Positions 51,269 through 60,015 of a stretch of 64,000 nt of DNA are shown piece after piece. The notes beneath the pieces were generated by a model, which was given only the letters and a program-made list of their open reading frames with translations, searched no databases and had not been told where the DNA came from. Position 1 is the first letter of the stretch. The number at the start of each line of letters is the position of its first letter. Source of the DNA: Flavobacterium channae (GTDB lineage: Bacteria; Bacteroidota; Bacteroidia; Flavobacteriales; Flavobacteriaceae); contig NZ_CP089096.1 in assembly GCF_021172165.1 (NCBI RefSeq), positions 2,356,001 to 2,420,000 of the forward strand, read 5' to 3'. A program made the translations under genes and the position numbers.

Positions 51269-51273
51269 TCTCT

Positions 51274-51975
51274 TTATTTTTGTTTTTCAATATTCTCTTT
51301 AATATTATCTCTAAAAGCGTCTTTTCTTTCGTTTTTATTCTTTTTAAGCGCTAATCTATATTCACGCAAAATGATTTTGATATCATCCGTCATTTCATTG
51401 TGTAAATCAGCAGCCGAAATTGTATTATAACTTTCTTTATACTCGCTTTCGCCTTGCTTGTTTTTTCCTTTTCTACCACGATGATTCAATTCTTTATCAA
51501 CTATTATAACAGCAGGCGTTCCTTTATTCTCATCAAGTTGCCCAATCAATTTATAACTATCGTAAAATTCTTGAATCTTCTCTGGTGTTGAAAAAACAAA
51601 TTTCCAACCACTCATATCACCAGTAATAGGTGCTAATTCATCAATAATTTGTTGACAATCCTTTTCATTTCCTAAAGGCACTACCATAATCATTTGAAAA
51701 TCTTTAAAGCCTTTATACTTGTTGTAAATCTTCTGATTTAGATTAAAAAAGTTGCCGCGATTTTCAATTACTTTATCTCCAACAAAACCAAGAACGGTGA
51801 TTTTTCCTTTCATTGATTCTTTTGTACCTTCTAAACCAATCCAATCGGCTGGAATATCTTTATTATTCTTAGAGATTGTTGGTAAAAAAAGTGAATTATG
51901 AGATGCCGTAGAAAACACCAAATAAATGGCGATAGGCAATATAAAAAGAGAAATGAGGACTAATTTATTTTTCAT
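51274..51975 (-). CDS. Sco-like membrane-anchored protein lacking the CxxxC motif
   Basis: 233 residues with an N-terminal membrane anchor (about 5-23). The segment GKITVLGFVGDKVIENRGNF aligns with the Sco segment GKVYVVEFFFSTCPTICPKM in the next gene, but both cysteines are replaced (DKVIENRG), and the copper-binding histidine region reads GQLDENKGTPAVIIVD with no His. Only one Cys is present in the whole protein. A thioredoxin-like fold without redox or copper chemistry is inferred. The C-terminal tail is Lys/Arg-rich and helical. It is the first gene of the Sco operon and may be an assembly partner. Confidence 0.65.
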   Translation of the reverse strand: MKNKLVLISLFILPIAIYLVFSTASHNSLFLPTISKNNKDIPADWIGLEGTKESMKGKITVLGFVGDKVIENRGNFFNLNQKIYNKYKGFKDFQMIMVVPLGNEKDCQQIIDELAPITGDMSGWKFVFSTPEKIQEFYDSYKLIGQLDENKGTPAVIIVDKELNHRGRKGKNKQGESEYKESYNTISAADLHNEMTDDIKIILREYRLALKKNKNERKDAFRDNIKENIEKQK

Positions 51976-52012
51976 TAAATGAAACTAATTTTGTTCGTAC
52001 AAAAATAAAAAA

Positions 52013-52034
52013 AATCCCGATGTAAATCGGGATT
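52013..52034 (-). terminator. terminator after the cytochrome oxidase genes
   Basis: AATCCCGAT / ATCGGGATT with a short loop, followed on the minus strand by a T run. A -7 box TATTTTTG (52007-52000, minus) for the following Sco operon lies right behind it. Confidence 0.82.
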
Positions 52035-52052
52035 ATATATTAGAAACTAGTG

Positions 52053-52403
52053 TTAAAATATCCACTTTAAGTGACCAGTTTTATAAACTTCATAAATGTA
52101 GTCTCCTTCTACTAATAAAATAAAACATAAGTAAAGGATTAAGAATACTACTGTCCAAACGATAGATCTTCTAAACCATTTTTTCTCACCTTCCATGTGC
52201 ATGAAAGCCCAAGTAATATAGTAAGCTTTTACAATTGTTAAGATGATGAACAACCAGTTAAGTAAGTTCATACCTAAAACATTAGTAAAATGTAATGATT
52301 TTGGTTTATAGATACCGAATAAAACTTCTACGATAGTAATTACAGATAGTATTCCAAAAACTACCCAAATTCTTTTTGTATTTGATTCGTGTGCGTGTGC
52401 CAT
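52053..52403 (-). CDS. cytochrome c oxidase subunit IV family protein
   Basis: A 116-residue small oxidase subunit with three membrane segments (about 12-30, 45-63, 78-98). The His-rich start MAHAHES and the motif LLNWLFIILTIVKAYYITWAFMHMEGEKKWFRR match CyoD/CtaF-like subunit IV. It follows the large subunit III gene by 19 bases and closes the operon. Confidence 0.88.
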   Translation of the reverse strand: MAHAHESNTKRIWVVFGILSVITIVEVLFGIYKPKSLHFTNVLGMNLLNWLFIILTIVKAYYITWAFMHMEGEKKWFRRSIVWTVVFLILYLCFILLVEGDYIYEVYKTGHLKWIF

Positions 52404-52422
52404 GATAAATCTTATTATATAA

Positions 52423-53403
52423 TTATACTAAATAGAAGAAAGTAAATACGAATACCCACACTAAATCGACAAAGTGCCAGTACAATCCAACTTTTTCAAC
52501 CATTTCGTAGCTTTTTCTTTTCTCGTAAGTACCTAATAACACATTAAAGAAAATGATGATATTAATTAATACTCCTGTAAATACGTGGAAACCGTGGAAA
52601 CCAGTAATGAAGAAGAAGAAATTAGCAAATAATTTATGTCCGTACTCGTTTCTAACTAAGTTAGCTCCTTCAACAACATATTTAGCTTCGCTTAATCTTT
52701 TTAAAGATTCTTCTCTAGATAAAACCGTTTTATGTTTTTCAGCATTTAAAAACTCCGAACGAACTAAAATAGACTCATCAGCTTTAAAACCTTCAACAAC
52801 TTCATTTACTGAATAAGATGGTAATGAAGCTTCGCTCATAAACCACATACCGTTATTTCTATTCAATTGCTCTCTTGCTTCTGGTAAAGTAGCAGCAAAA
52901 TCAGCTAAAGCAACTCTTTTATAAGTTCCGTCTTCTTGCTTTTGAACAAATTGTAAGATAGAACCACCTTTTGTTTCAACAGCTCCATATTCTCCTTTGA
53001 TGAAATTTTTCCATTCCCAAGCTTGAGAACCTAAGAAGATAAAACCTCCAATAATAGTTAAAAACATGTAGAAAGCTACTTTCGATTTTTTCAAGTGATG
53101 ACCAGCATCAACAGCTAAAACCATAGTAACTGAAGAGAAAATTAAGATAAAAGTCATTAACGCTACATAATACATTGGCGCGTTTACACCGTGTAAAAAT
53201 GGAAAGTGGTTAAAAACTTCATCCGCGATAGGCCAAGTTTCAATGAATTTAAATCTTGAAAAACCATACGCAGCTAAGAAACCAGAAAAGGTTAATGCAT
53301 CTGATAAGATGAAATACCACATCATCATTTTACCATAGGTTGCCCCTAATGGTCCTGGACCTCCGTCTAAAGCGTGTTCGTCTGAAATAACTGTCGCTCC
53401 CAT
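52423..53403 (-). CDS. cytochrome c oxidase subunit III, long form
   Basis: A heme-copper oxidase subunit III of 326 residues. Membrane segments include MMMWYFILSDALTFSGFLAAYGF (residues 26-48), YVALMTFILIFSSVTMVLAV and, at the end, LFANFFFFITGFHGFHVFTGVLINIIIFF and YWHFVDLVWVFVFTFFYLV, with the HxxH-type histidines of the family. An extra domain of about 110 residues (about 135-245, polar, outside the membrane) is inserted between segments, longer than in typical subunit III. It is followed by subunit IV. Confidence 0.93.
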   Translation of the reverse strand: MGATVISDEHALDGGPGPLGATYGKMMMWYFILSDALTFSGFLAAYGFSRFKFIETWPIADEVFNHFPFLHGVNAPMYYVALMTFILIFSSVTMVLAVDAGHHLKKSKVAFYMFLTIIGGFIFLGSQAWEWKNFIKGEYGAVETKGGSILQFVQKQEDGTYKRVALADFAATLPEAREQLNRNNGMWFMSEASLPSYSVNEVVEGFKADESILVRSEFLNAEKHKTVLSREESLKRLSEAKYVVEGANLVRNEYGHKLFANFFFFITGFHGFHVFTGVLINIIIFFNVLLGTYEKRKSYEMVEKVGLYWHFVDLVWVFVFTFFYLV

Positions 53404-53448
53404 AAATTTTTTAATTGTTAAAAAGTTCCCAAATTTATTATTTTTTTT

Positions 53449-54036
53449 CTATTTGAAAAAATAGAAAAATAAAAACAAATAAACCCAAATAAAATCCATA
53501 AAGTGCCAATACATCGCACTTAGCTCTATACCAAGGGTTTGAGCCGAATTGTATTTTTGTTTATAATGATTATAAATTACTACTAAAAGTGAAATTATAC
53601 CTCCTAAAAGGTGCGCAATATGAACTAAAACAGCAATATATAAAAATGAAGTTGTTACATTACTTTCACTTCCAGTAAAAAAATAGCCATTTTCGATTAC
53701 TTGCCCAAATCCTTTAAACTGTAATACTATAAATGTAATTCCAAGCGCTAATGTAATCAATAAAAACATTGAAGCACCACTTCTATTATCTTTTTTTGTT
53801 GCTTGCAACGCTAAATAAAAAGTAAAACTACTAACTAACATTGCCACAGTACTCGCTACGAAAGCCGAAGGCAGAACAAAATCTTTTAACCAATCTGGTC
53901 GTGATTTACTTACTACATAAGCACTTGTTAAACCAGCGAAAATCATACAAATACTAATCATTCCAAACCACAACAACATTTTGTAAGTTCTTCCTTTTCT
54001 AGCTTGTTCTTCTTCGAATGTCATTCTATTTTCCAT
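53449..54036 (-). CDS. cytochrome c oxidase subunit III, short form
   Basis: 195 residues and five membrane segments. The C-terminal signature VHIAHLLGGIISLLVVIYNHYKQ and LSAMYWHFMDFIWVYLFLFFYFFK is typical for CoxC/CyoC proteins. It is a second, minimal subunit III directly before the long one. It starts two bases after heme O synthase. Subunits I and II are not in this window. Confidence 0.92.
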   Translation of the reverse strand: MENRMTFEEEQARKGRTYKMLLWFGMISICMIFAGLTSAYVVSKSRPDWLKDFVLPSAFVASTVAMLVSSFTFYLALQATKKDNRSGASMFLLITLALGITFIVLQFKGFGQVIENGYFFTGSESNVTTSFLYIAVLVHIAHLLGGIISLLVVIYNHYKQKYNSAQTLGIELSAMYWHFMDFIWVYLFLFFYFFK

Positions 54037-54038
54037 AA

Positions 54039-54941
54039 CTATCGTAAAAATTTATCTAAAACATATATTATTTGTAACAAAGAAATATAAGAAACGCTAA
54101 TTATCATAAGCTTTCTTGCCGCTTTCGCATCCATTTCTTTGTAAAGTTTAACCGCATAAAACAACATCCATAATCCTAACAACACAACCAATCCTGCCGA
54201 AATTTTAGACAACATTAATTTACCTGTAAACCCAAAAACTGGAATTACCGAAGCTAAAATCATCCAAATAGTATATAAAATGGTTTGTAAAGCTGTTTTT
54301 TTATCGCGTTTCCCTGTTGGTAACATGAAAAATCCTGCCTTTTCATAATCTTCATATAAAAACCAGCCGATTGCCCAAAAATGAGGAAATTGCCAAAAGA
54401 ATTGTATAATAAATAAAGTTCCTGCTTCTATTCCAAATTGACCTGTAGCCGCAACCCAACCCAACATAAAAGGAATTGCCCCTGGAAAAGCACCTACAAA
54501 AACCGACAAAGGTGTCACGGTTTTTAATGGCGTATACAAACTCACATACATGAAAATCGAAATTGCACCAAACATAGCGGTTTTAGGATTTACATTATAC
54601 AAGATAGTCAATCCTAAAACGGTTAAAATAAAACCTAAAATAAACGCTTTTTGTTTAGAAATACGACCAGAAGGTAACGGACGATTTTTAGTTCGATCCA
54701 TTTTGGCATCCAATTCAATTTCGATGATTTGATTGAAAACATTAGAAGCACCCACCATGCAATAACCACCAACAACCAAAAGCAATAAAACCAACCATTC
54801 AAAAGGTTGTTCCTCATTAAATCCTAACAAATATCCTGCAATGGTAGAAACCACTACACTAATAGACAAGCGTGCCTTAGTAATTTCTACAAAGTCTTTG
54901 TATAACGATTTCTGAATTTGAGGTTGTGTATTCGTGTCCAC
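54039..54941 (-). CDS. ctaB: protoheme IX farnesyltransferase (heme O synthase)
   Basis: A UbiA-type membrane prenyltransferase that converts heme B to heme O for terminal oxidases. About nine membrane segments. The allylic substrate site is NVFNQIIEIELDAKMDRTKN with NRPLPSG (about 68-92), and the second Asp-rich loop is WFLYEDYEKAGFFMLP. The start codon is GTG (54941-54939). A -7 box TATCTTTG (54978-54971, minus) lies 30 bases upstream. First gene of the oxidase operon. Confidence 0.95.
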   Translation of the reverse strand: MDTNTQPQIQKSLYKDFVEITKARLSISVVVSTIAGYLLGFNEEQPFEWLVLLLLVVGGYCMVGASNVFNQIIEIELDAKMDRTKNRPLPSGRISKQKAFILGFILTVLGLTILYNVNPKTAMFGAISIFMYVSLYTPLKTVTPLSVFVGAFPGAIPFMLGWVAATGQFGIEAGTLFIIQFFWQFPHFWAIGWFLYEDYEKAGFFMLPTGKRDKKTALQTILYTIWMILASVIPVFGFTGKLMLSKISAGLVVLLGLWMLFYAVKLYKEMDAKAARKLMIISVSYISLLQIIYVLDKFLR

Positions 54942-54970
54942 TTTTGTGTTTTTCGCTGTGAAATTGCGCG

Positions 54971-54978
54971 CAAAGATA
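54971..54978 (-). promoter_or_regulatory. -7 box of the ctaB-cytochrome oxidase operon
   Basis: TATCTTTG on the minus strand, 30 bases before the GTG start. No TTG is found at 17-23 bases upstream. Confidence 0.5.
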
Positions 54979-55031
54979 CGATATGAAAATTAGATTTTAG
55001 AATTTACAATTTAGAAAATTCGTTAAATCTA

Positions 55032-57137
55032 CTAATAATCAAAATACCAGTTAAATAAATCGCTTCTAAGTCCAATTGAAAACCAAGTCGTGTTTGATTT
55101 TACAGATGTAGCCGTTTCAGCTGTTGGATCGAAATTTCTTAACAACACATTCCCGAAAACTTTTAAATTATATGCTGGATTCACTAAGTAACCTACTTGC
55201 AAATCAGCAATCATAACAGTTGTTTTGTTTCCTTGCGCAATTGAAACTCCGGTGTCATAAGGACGATTTTCGTCATAGTCCAAATAAATATTCCCTCCGT
55301 AGTTGAAGTTATCGGTTCCGTTGTTAAAATCAAATCCACGTTGTCCATAAATTAACTTCGCATCTGCAAAATATCTTCCTCTGTAATAACGAGCAATTGC
55401 AACTAATTCTCTGAAATTTGCTCCCCAAGCATGTCCCATACTTTGATTATTATGCCCGTAGTTTGTTATTGGATTACTATGCGAATACACGTAAGGACGC
55501 ACTTGGTTGTATTCTATCTGTAGTAATAAATTCTTTATTTTGAAAGCATCGTAATATTTTGCTCCAATTTGGTAAGCAAATTTATTTCTCCAACTTTGAT
55601 TGCTTTCTTTCACATCGCCAATAGCAAATTCATCAATTAAAAATTGTCCGTAGAAATTAATTTGATTGTTCCATTTGTATTTTGAAGTCAATCCTAATAA
55701 TGCATTTCCTGTTTTAGAAGAAGAACCAAACTCCACAGTTCTATAGAAAATCAATGGATTTACAAAATTGAAATCAAAACCTCTATCATTAGCATTTGTC
55801 CAAACAACATTTTCGAAGAAACCTAAATTCCATCGTTTTGTAACATTCCAACTCAAATAATGACTTGCCATATATTTTGTAGCATAGGTTCCGTCGATTG
55901 TTGCTGCATCGCGAACGTCTTTCAACCACATGTAGGTATTGGTGTATTTTATTTTCCAAAATGTAGTATTGATTTTAAAATACGGATACGGACTAGTGGC
56001 ATCACTTTGCAATAACGAACGATATCCATCACCTAAGAAATTTCTACCGTAACCCAATTGAAGATTGATAAACTTACTTGGCTGATATTTGATATTAGCT
56101 TCGGCCAAAGGAAAATCGTACGCATCTTCTTTGAAACGTTTTGCAATTCCAACGCCAGGAATAATAGCAGGATTTCCTCCTGAAGGTCGAATACTTTCGG
56201 CATACGTATTGTAATAATCTGCAAATCGACCTTGACTTTCATAAACCGAAGTTGTAAAAGTCAATTGTGAACCCAAACCTCCTGTCACAATCAAACCTCT
56301 GGTATTTACAAAAGTATTAGAAGCTTCACTTTCTGTATCTTTTCCTAATCTAAAATCAAAAATTGGATTCAATGTAAACCAATAACCTTCGCCTTGAATG
56401 GCTACTAAATTTTCATTCCATAATTTTCTTCCCCACCAAGAAGCTTTTTGTTTAGCAAAAGATTGATTTACTGTTTCAAAATCATAATATTTTGCAACTT
56501 CATCATAAGAATATGGTTTAGATGCTGTATGGTTATTACTTCCTACTTGATTTAACAACGCGTCAAAAACACCATAATTTTGATGTGAAAATTGTACAAT
56601 TCCAGTACTTTTGAATTGTGGATTTTCGAAAGGTTTTAATTTTATTTCGTCGTATTCCAACAATTCTTTCTTATTATCAATAAGTCTTGTATTGGTCTTG
56701 GTCAATATAGCTTCCTGAGCTTCCTCATCGCTCATTGAAGGAACCAACGGAATATTTATCTTAATAGAGAATTTAGAATACGTTGGTTTTCCCGAATAAG
56801 TAGCCGGTTTGATTTTTGGCAACGTTCCAAAAACACGATTTGATTCATTTTTTAGAGATTCGTGTGCTGCATCTGTGTATAATACTTTGAAATTCCCGAT
56901 AGTATCTACTTCAAAAACGGCAATAACTACACCTTTGTAATTTTGCTCTTGAAGCTCTTGCGGAACTTTAAAATTGTTGTAAAAATAATTTTGAAGAGTA
57001 TTGTAAAAACATTTTTCTTGTTGTTTTCCTATTGCGTTTTCACATTCAGGAAATTTAGGAAATTGTTCGTTTGAAGTATTTTGAGCATTCGTTACAAAAC
57101 CCAAAACCATTAGTAATACACAATATATTTTTCTCAT
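55032..57137 (-). CDS. RemB-like outer-membrane beta-barrel with TonB-C-like N-terminal domain
   Basis: 701 residues. The signal peptide ends VTNAQ (residue 19). Residues 26-132 match the C-terminal domain of the two TonB proteins encoded next door (FPKFPECENAIGKQQEKCF ... GVVIAVFEVDTIGNFK ... LPKIKPATYSGKPTYSKFSIKINIPL). The remaining 550 residues are dense beta strands (WTLNPIFDFRLG, NLQLGYGRNFLGDGYRS, YLSWNVTKRWNLGFFENVVW) resembling Wzi/capsule-assembly barrels. Length, layout and the nearby sprA fit the gliding protein RemB of F. johnsoniae, from memory and unverified. Likely surface motility or polysaccharide role. Confidence 0.6.
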   Translation of the reverse strand: MRKIYCVLLMVLGFVTNAQNTSNEQFPKFPECENAIGKQQEKCFYNTLQNYFYNNFKVPQELQEQNYKGVVIAVFEVDTIGNFKVLYTDAAHESLKNESNRVFGTLPKIKPATYSGKPTYSKFSIKINIPLVPSMSDEEAQEAILTKTNTRLIDNKKELLEYDEIKLKPFENPQFKSTGIVQFSHQNYGVFDALLNQVGSNNHTASKPYSYDEVAKYYDFETVNQSFAKQKASWWGRKLWNENLVAIQGEGYWFTLNPIFDFRLGKDTESEASNTFVNTRGLIVTGGLGSQLTFTTSVYESQGRFADYYNTYAESIRPSGGNPAIIPGVGIAKRFKEDAYDFPLAEANIKYQPSKFINLQLGYGRNFLGDGYRSLLQSDATSPYPYFKINTTFWKIKYTNTYMWLKDVRDAATIDGTYATKYMASHYLSWNVTKRWNLGFFENVVWTNANDRGFDFNFVNPLIFYRTVEFGSSSKTGNALLGLTSKYKWNNQINFYGQFLIDEFAIGDVKESNQSWRNKFAYQIGAKYYDAFKIKNLLLQIEYNQVRPYVYSHSNPITNYGHNNQSMGHAWGANFRELVAIARYYRGRYFADAKLIYGQRGFDFNNGTDNFNYGGNIYLDYDENRPYDTGVSIAQGNKTTVMIADLQVGYLVNPAYNLKVFGNVLLRNFDPTAETATSVKSNTTWFSIGLRSDLFNWYFDY

Positions 57138-57149
57138 TAAATCTCTTTT

Positions 57150-57893
57150 TTAATAATTGCTGTTTGCTATTTCACCATTCGCAATTGCTTTAGCAGCAGA
57201 TGTTCCAATTCTTTTAACGCCAAGTTGAATCATTTCAACAGCTTCTTCGTATGTTCTAACACCACCAGCCGCTTTTACTGGTAGCGGACATGAGTTTTCC
57301 AACATTAATTTAATTGTAGCAAAAGTGGCTCCGTTTGGAACACCTTCTGGAGTTTTATAAAAACCTGTTGAAGATTTCACAAACACTTTATCGTATTCTT
57401 TTTCACTAAAGTTAGCAATTACCACATTTTTGATTAATGCTGTAAGTTGCACAATTTGATGATTATCAAGCGCAGCCACTTCAATAATCCATTTTACTAT
57501 TTTATTGTGAGCTAATCCTAATTTTGTTCCTTCAAAAACTTGTTCTTTTACAGCTTCAATTTCACCTCTTTTGAAAGCTTCATAATCGACAACATAATCC
57601 AAATCGTCAACACCATTTTTGATAGCCTGAGTTGCTTCACCAAGCTTATCTTCTAGAGTTCCATTACCTTCAGGGAAATCAATCACTGTTCCAATTGTAA
57701 CTTTGGAATTGGCTTCTTGAATCATTTTTTTAGCCAAAGCCACTTTATCTGGTCGAATCATAATTAATTTAAAATCATTATCGATCGCTTCTTGGATACA
57801 ATTCTCAACAACTTTGGTGTTTTCCTTTTCTGAAAGATTGGCTTGAGCAGCCGTTTTAAGGTAAGTTGAATCTAAATATTGTTTAATATTCAT
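57150..57893 (-). CDS. deoC: deoxyribose-phosphate aldolase
   Basis: Cleaves 2-deoxyribose 5-phosphate to glyceraldehyde 3-phosphate and acetaldehyde. A class I TIM-barrel aldolase. The Schiff-base lysine is K173 in VFVKSSTGF, preceded by IIEVAAL and followed by VKAAGGVRTYEEAVEMI. I use ATG 57893 (MNIKQYLDSTYL); the 14 in-frame codons upstream read through leader sequence and are not typical. The 247 residues are normal. It lies 12 bases before the RemB-like gene, so the two may be one transcript. Confidence 0.95.
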   Translation of the reverse strand: MNIKQYLDSTYLKTAAQANLSEKENTKVVENCIQEAIDNDFKLIMIRPDKVALAKKMIQEANSKVTIGTVIDFPEGNGTLEDKLGEATQAIKNGVDDLDYVVDYEAFKRGEIEAVKEQVFEGTKLGLAHNKIVKWIIEVAALDNHQIVQLTALIKNVVIANFSEKEYDKVFVKSSTGFYKTPEGVPNGATFATIKLMLENSCPLPVKAAGGVRTYEEAVEMIQLGVKRIGTSAAKAIANGEIANSNY

Positions 57894-57921
57894 ATTACGT
57901 TGGATTACGAAAGTGTAAAAA

Positions 57922-57955
57922 TAAAAAAATCCCATCGAAATGGGACTTTTTTATA
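57922..57955 (-). terminator. terminator after the distal tonB gene
   Basis: TCCCAT / ATGGGA with a four-base loop and A/T runs on both sides, 17 bases after the tonB stop on the minus strand. Confidence 0.82.
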
Positions 57956-57969
57956 GAAATAATATTTCA

Positions 57970-58734
57970 TTATCTAATTTTAAACACAACTGGAATAGAG
58001 TATTTGATTTTTACCGCTTTATCTCCTTGCATTGCAGGAATTATTTTTGGTAATTTTTTAACCGCTTTTTCAGCAGCTAATTGCATTTCTAAAGTTGATC
58101 TTTTATTGCTGATAGCTTTTACATTAGTAATCGCACCTTTTTCATCAATTACAAACTCTACCTGAGCAACACCTTGTTTTCCATCACTTAAATCCACTTC
58201 AGGATACATTAAATTTCTTACAATAGCTTTGGCCAATTGCTCATCAAAACATGCCTTTTGTTGATCTCTACTCAAACCTTTACAAGCTGGAAACATTGGC
58301 AATCTTTCAACAGAAAAAACATTTGGCTCTACTGGATTATCAACAGGTATTTTTTCTTTACCAGTATCAGTATCGCTTGGAGTAGTATTTGTCTCAGTAT
58401 TTGTATTATTCGGATTGTCTTGTGTTGCTATTTGTGTGTTAGAATCTTCTTTCTTTGGTTCATCTATTGTTGGCTTAAAAACATGAGCAACTCTAGGAAC
58501 TTTTGCAACTACAGGCTTACTTAACTCTTGTGGTTTAGTTGCCGGTGCGGGATTATAAACAAATGTAGGCTCAGGAAATATTTCAGTTGTTGGTATATAA
58601 GCAACAGCCTTAGACTCATTTTTGAAATTAAATTCAAGAACAAACAATACAACAAGCATAGTGGCAATTAAACCAACTTGAAAATAGATGAAACTATTTT
58701 TCGCTCTTTTCGGAAACTCAACATTTGCTTTCAT
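57970..58734 (-). CDS. energy transducer TonB (254 aa)
   Basis: Inner-membrane-anchored protein that energises TonB-dependent outer-membrane receptors with ExbB/ExbD. One membrane segment at about 15-35. A Pro/Lys/Thr-rich periplasmic linker runs to residue 140. The TonB C-terminal domain (145-254) begins LPMFPACKGLSRDQQKACF, a paired-Cys extension typical of Bacteroidota TonBs, then GVAQVEFVIDEKGAITNVKAIS and ends KIKYSIPVVFKIR. It is separated from its upstream paralogue by a terminator. Confidence 0.92.
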   Translation of the reverse strand: MKANVEFPKRAKNSFIYFQVGLIATMLVVLFVLEFNFKNESKAVAYIPTTEIFPEPTFVYNPAPATKPQELSKPVVAKVPRVAHVFKPTIDEPKKEDSNTQIATQDNPNNTNTETNTTPSDTDTGKEKIPVDNPVEPNVFSVERLPMFPACKGLSRDQQKACFDEQLAKAIVRNLMYPEVDLSDGKQGVAQVEFVIDEKGAITNVKAISNKRSTLEMQLAAEKAVKKLPKIIPAMQGDKAVKIKYSIPVVFKIR

Positions 58735-58796
58735 AAGTATATAGATTTATAGTTAACAGTTTGTTAATTAACCTATACAATTTATGTGCCAAAAAA

Positions 58797-58822
58797 AATC
58801 CCAACTAAAAAGTTGGGATCTG
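58797..58822 (-). terminator. terminator between the two tonB genes
   Basis: ATCCCAACT / AGTTGGGAT with a four-base loop and, on the minus strand, a run of eight T. Confidence 0.88.
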
Positions 58823-58825
58823 ATA

Positions 58826-59563
58826 TTATTGTAATTTGAATGTAATTGGCTGACTGTATTTTACTTTTACAGGTTTACCTCTTTGCATTCCTGGTTTAAA
58901 CTTAGGAAGTTTTTCAATAACTCTTTTTGCTTCTTTCTCTAAAAGCTCTCCACCTTTAGGACCTCTAACTTGTACATTTGTAATTCCACCATCTTTATCG
59001 ATTACGAATAAAACTGAAACTCTACCTTGAATTCCATCTTCCATCGCTCTCTCTGGATATTGTTGATTCTTTTTAATATGCTTAGCCATTTGCTCCATAA
59101 AACATTCTAAACGTCTATTTTTTGGCTCTTTTTCACAACCAGGAAAAACAGGAACATCTTCGATAACTGCAAAAGGAACTTCTTCATCAATTTCTTCAGC
59201 TGTTCCACCTTCGCTACCATATTGAGATGCATTGTTAACTACAACAACTGGTTTGTTTTCATCAACCTCTGTAGTTTCAATTTTTTTATCTTCAATAACT
59301 TGTTTGTTATCTACGATTTGGATTACTTCTGGTGCTGGCGGTGGTGGTGGTGGTAATTTTTGCACAGGAGGCATAGTTAAGATTGCCTCTTCATCTTCTA
59401 CAAAATTATCCACTATATCTAATTTTTCAACCTCTACTCTTGGATCTTCTGATTTAAGCTCAATGCCAACGTAAGTCAACAATAACACAGCAGTAAGACC
59501 TACAAGGAAATATAGCGAACTATTTCTCTTAGGATCTACATTAGGATTTTTCTTTACTTCCAT
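58826..59563 (-). CDS. energy transducer TonB (245 aa)
   Basis: Second TonB of the locus. The membrane segment is at about 16-33, preceded by VDPKRNSSLYF, a pattern common in flavobacterial TonB. A proline run (LPPPPPPAPE, 70-79) starts the periplasmic linker. The C-terminal domain (136-245) is VPVFPGCEKEPKNRRLECF ... GRVSVLFVIDKDGGITNVQV ... KVKYSQPITFKLQ, closely related to the 254-residue paralogue next to it. Each tonB gene has its own terminator, so they may be regulated separately. Confidence 0.93.
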   Translation of the reverse strand: MEVKKNPNVDPKRNSSLYFLVGLTAVLLLTYVGIELKSEDPRVEVEKLDIVDNFVEDEEAILTMPPVQKLPPPPPPAPEVIQIVDNKQVIEDKKIETTEVDENKPVVVVNNASQYGSEGGTAEEIDEEVPFAVIEDVPVFPGCEKEPKNRRLECFMEQMAKHIKKNQQYPERAMEDGIQGRVSVLFVIDKDGGITNVQVRGPKGGELLEKEAKRVIEKLPKFKPGMQRGKPVKVKYSQPITFKLQ

Positions 59564-59607
59564 AATTTTAATTTTGAGGTGCTAATATAGTTAATATTAG
59601 AACTGTT

Positions 59608-60015
59608 TTAAAAAAATTTATTAAAAATTTTATTTTTCATACAATACAAACTAACAAAACCTACAACGGCTCCTGATGAATTAGCTAGCGCATCATAAAT
59701 ATCAGCTTGTCTTGTTTTGGTTAATACGCCTTGTAATACCTCAATAATTATGCCATAAACAATTGCAAAAAGGACTATTGACCAATCATTTTTTATCTTA
59801 AAATAAGATTTTTTATTAGCTAAGCCCCACAAAATGACAAATACGAAGTAAAAAACAAAATGTATTATTTTATCGTTCCCAACAATTTTAACTCTTGGAA
59901 GCGAACTCATACTTACCAAACTAGCGACAGTTATTGCAACTGTCCAAAGAATGGCAAGTAATAGAAATTTATGCTCCGATAAGCGCTTTATAATCTTCAC
60001 TTGATAAAAGTGCAT
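59608..60015 (-). CDS. VanZ family membrane protein
   Basis: 135 residues with four membrane segments (about 14-36, 50-66, 78-97, 110-128). The VanZ pattern is present: an acidic-ended loop [20 protein letters not shown] and [29 protein letters not shown]. The family is named for a teicoplanin-resistance protein but chromosomal members are widespread with unknown function, so resistance is not implied. Its start overlaps the end of gcvH by 47 bases, showing a shared transcript. Confidence 0.85.
   Translation of the reverse strand: MHFYQVKIIKRLSEHKFLLLAILWTVAITVASLVSMSSLPRVKIVGNDKIIHFVFYFVFVILWGLANKKSYFKIKNDWSIVLFAIVYGIIIEVLQGVLTKTRQADIYDALANSSGAVVGFVSLYCMKNKIFNKFF

Noticed and set aside
59608..60015. 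vanZ as a glycopeptide resistance gene
   Set aside because: The VanZ family is widespread outside resistance clusters. No other van genes are present and the gene is co-transcribed with gcvH.
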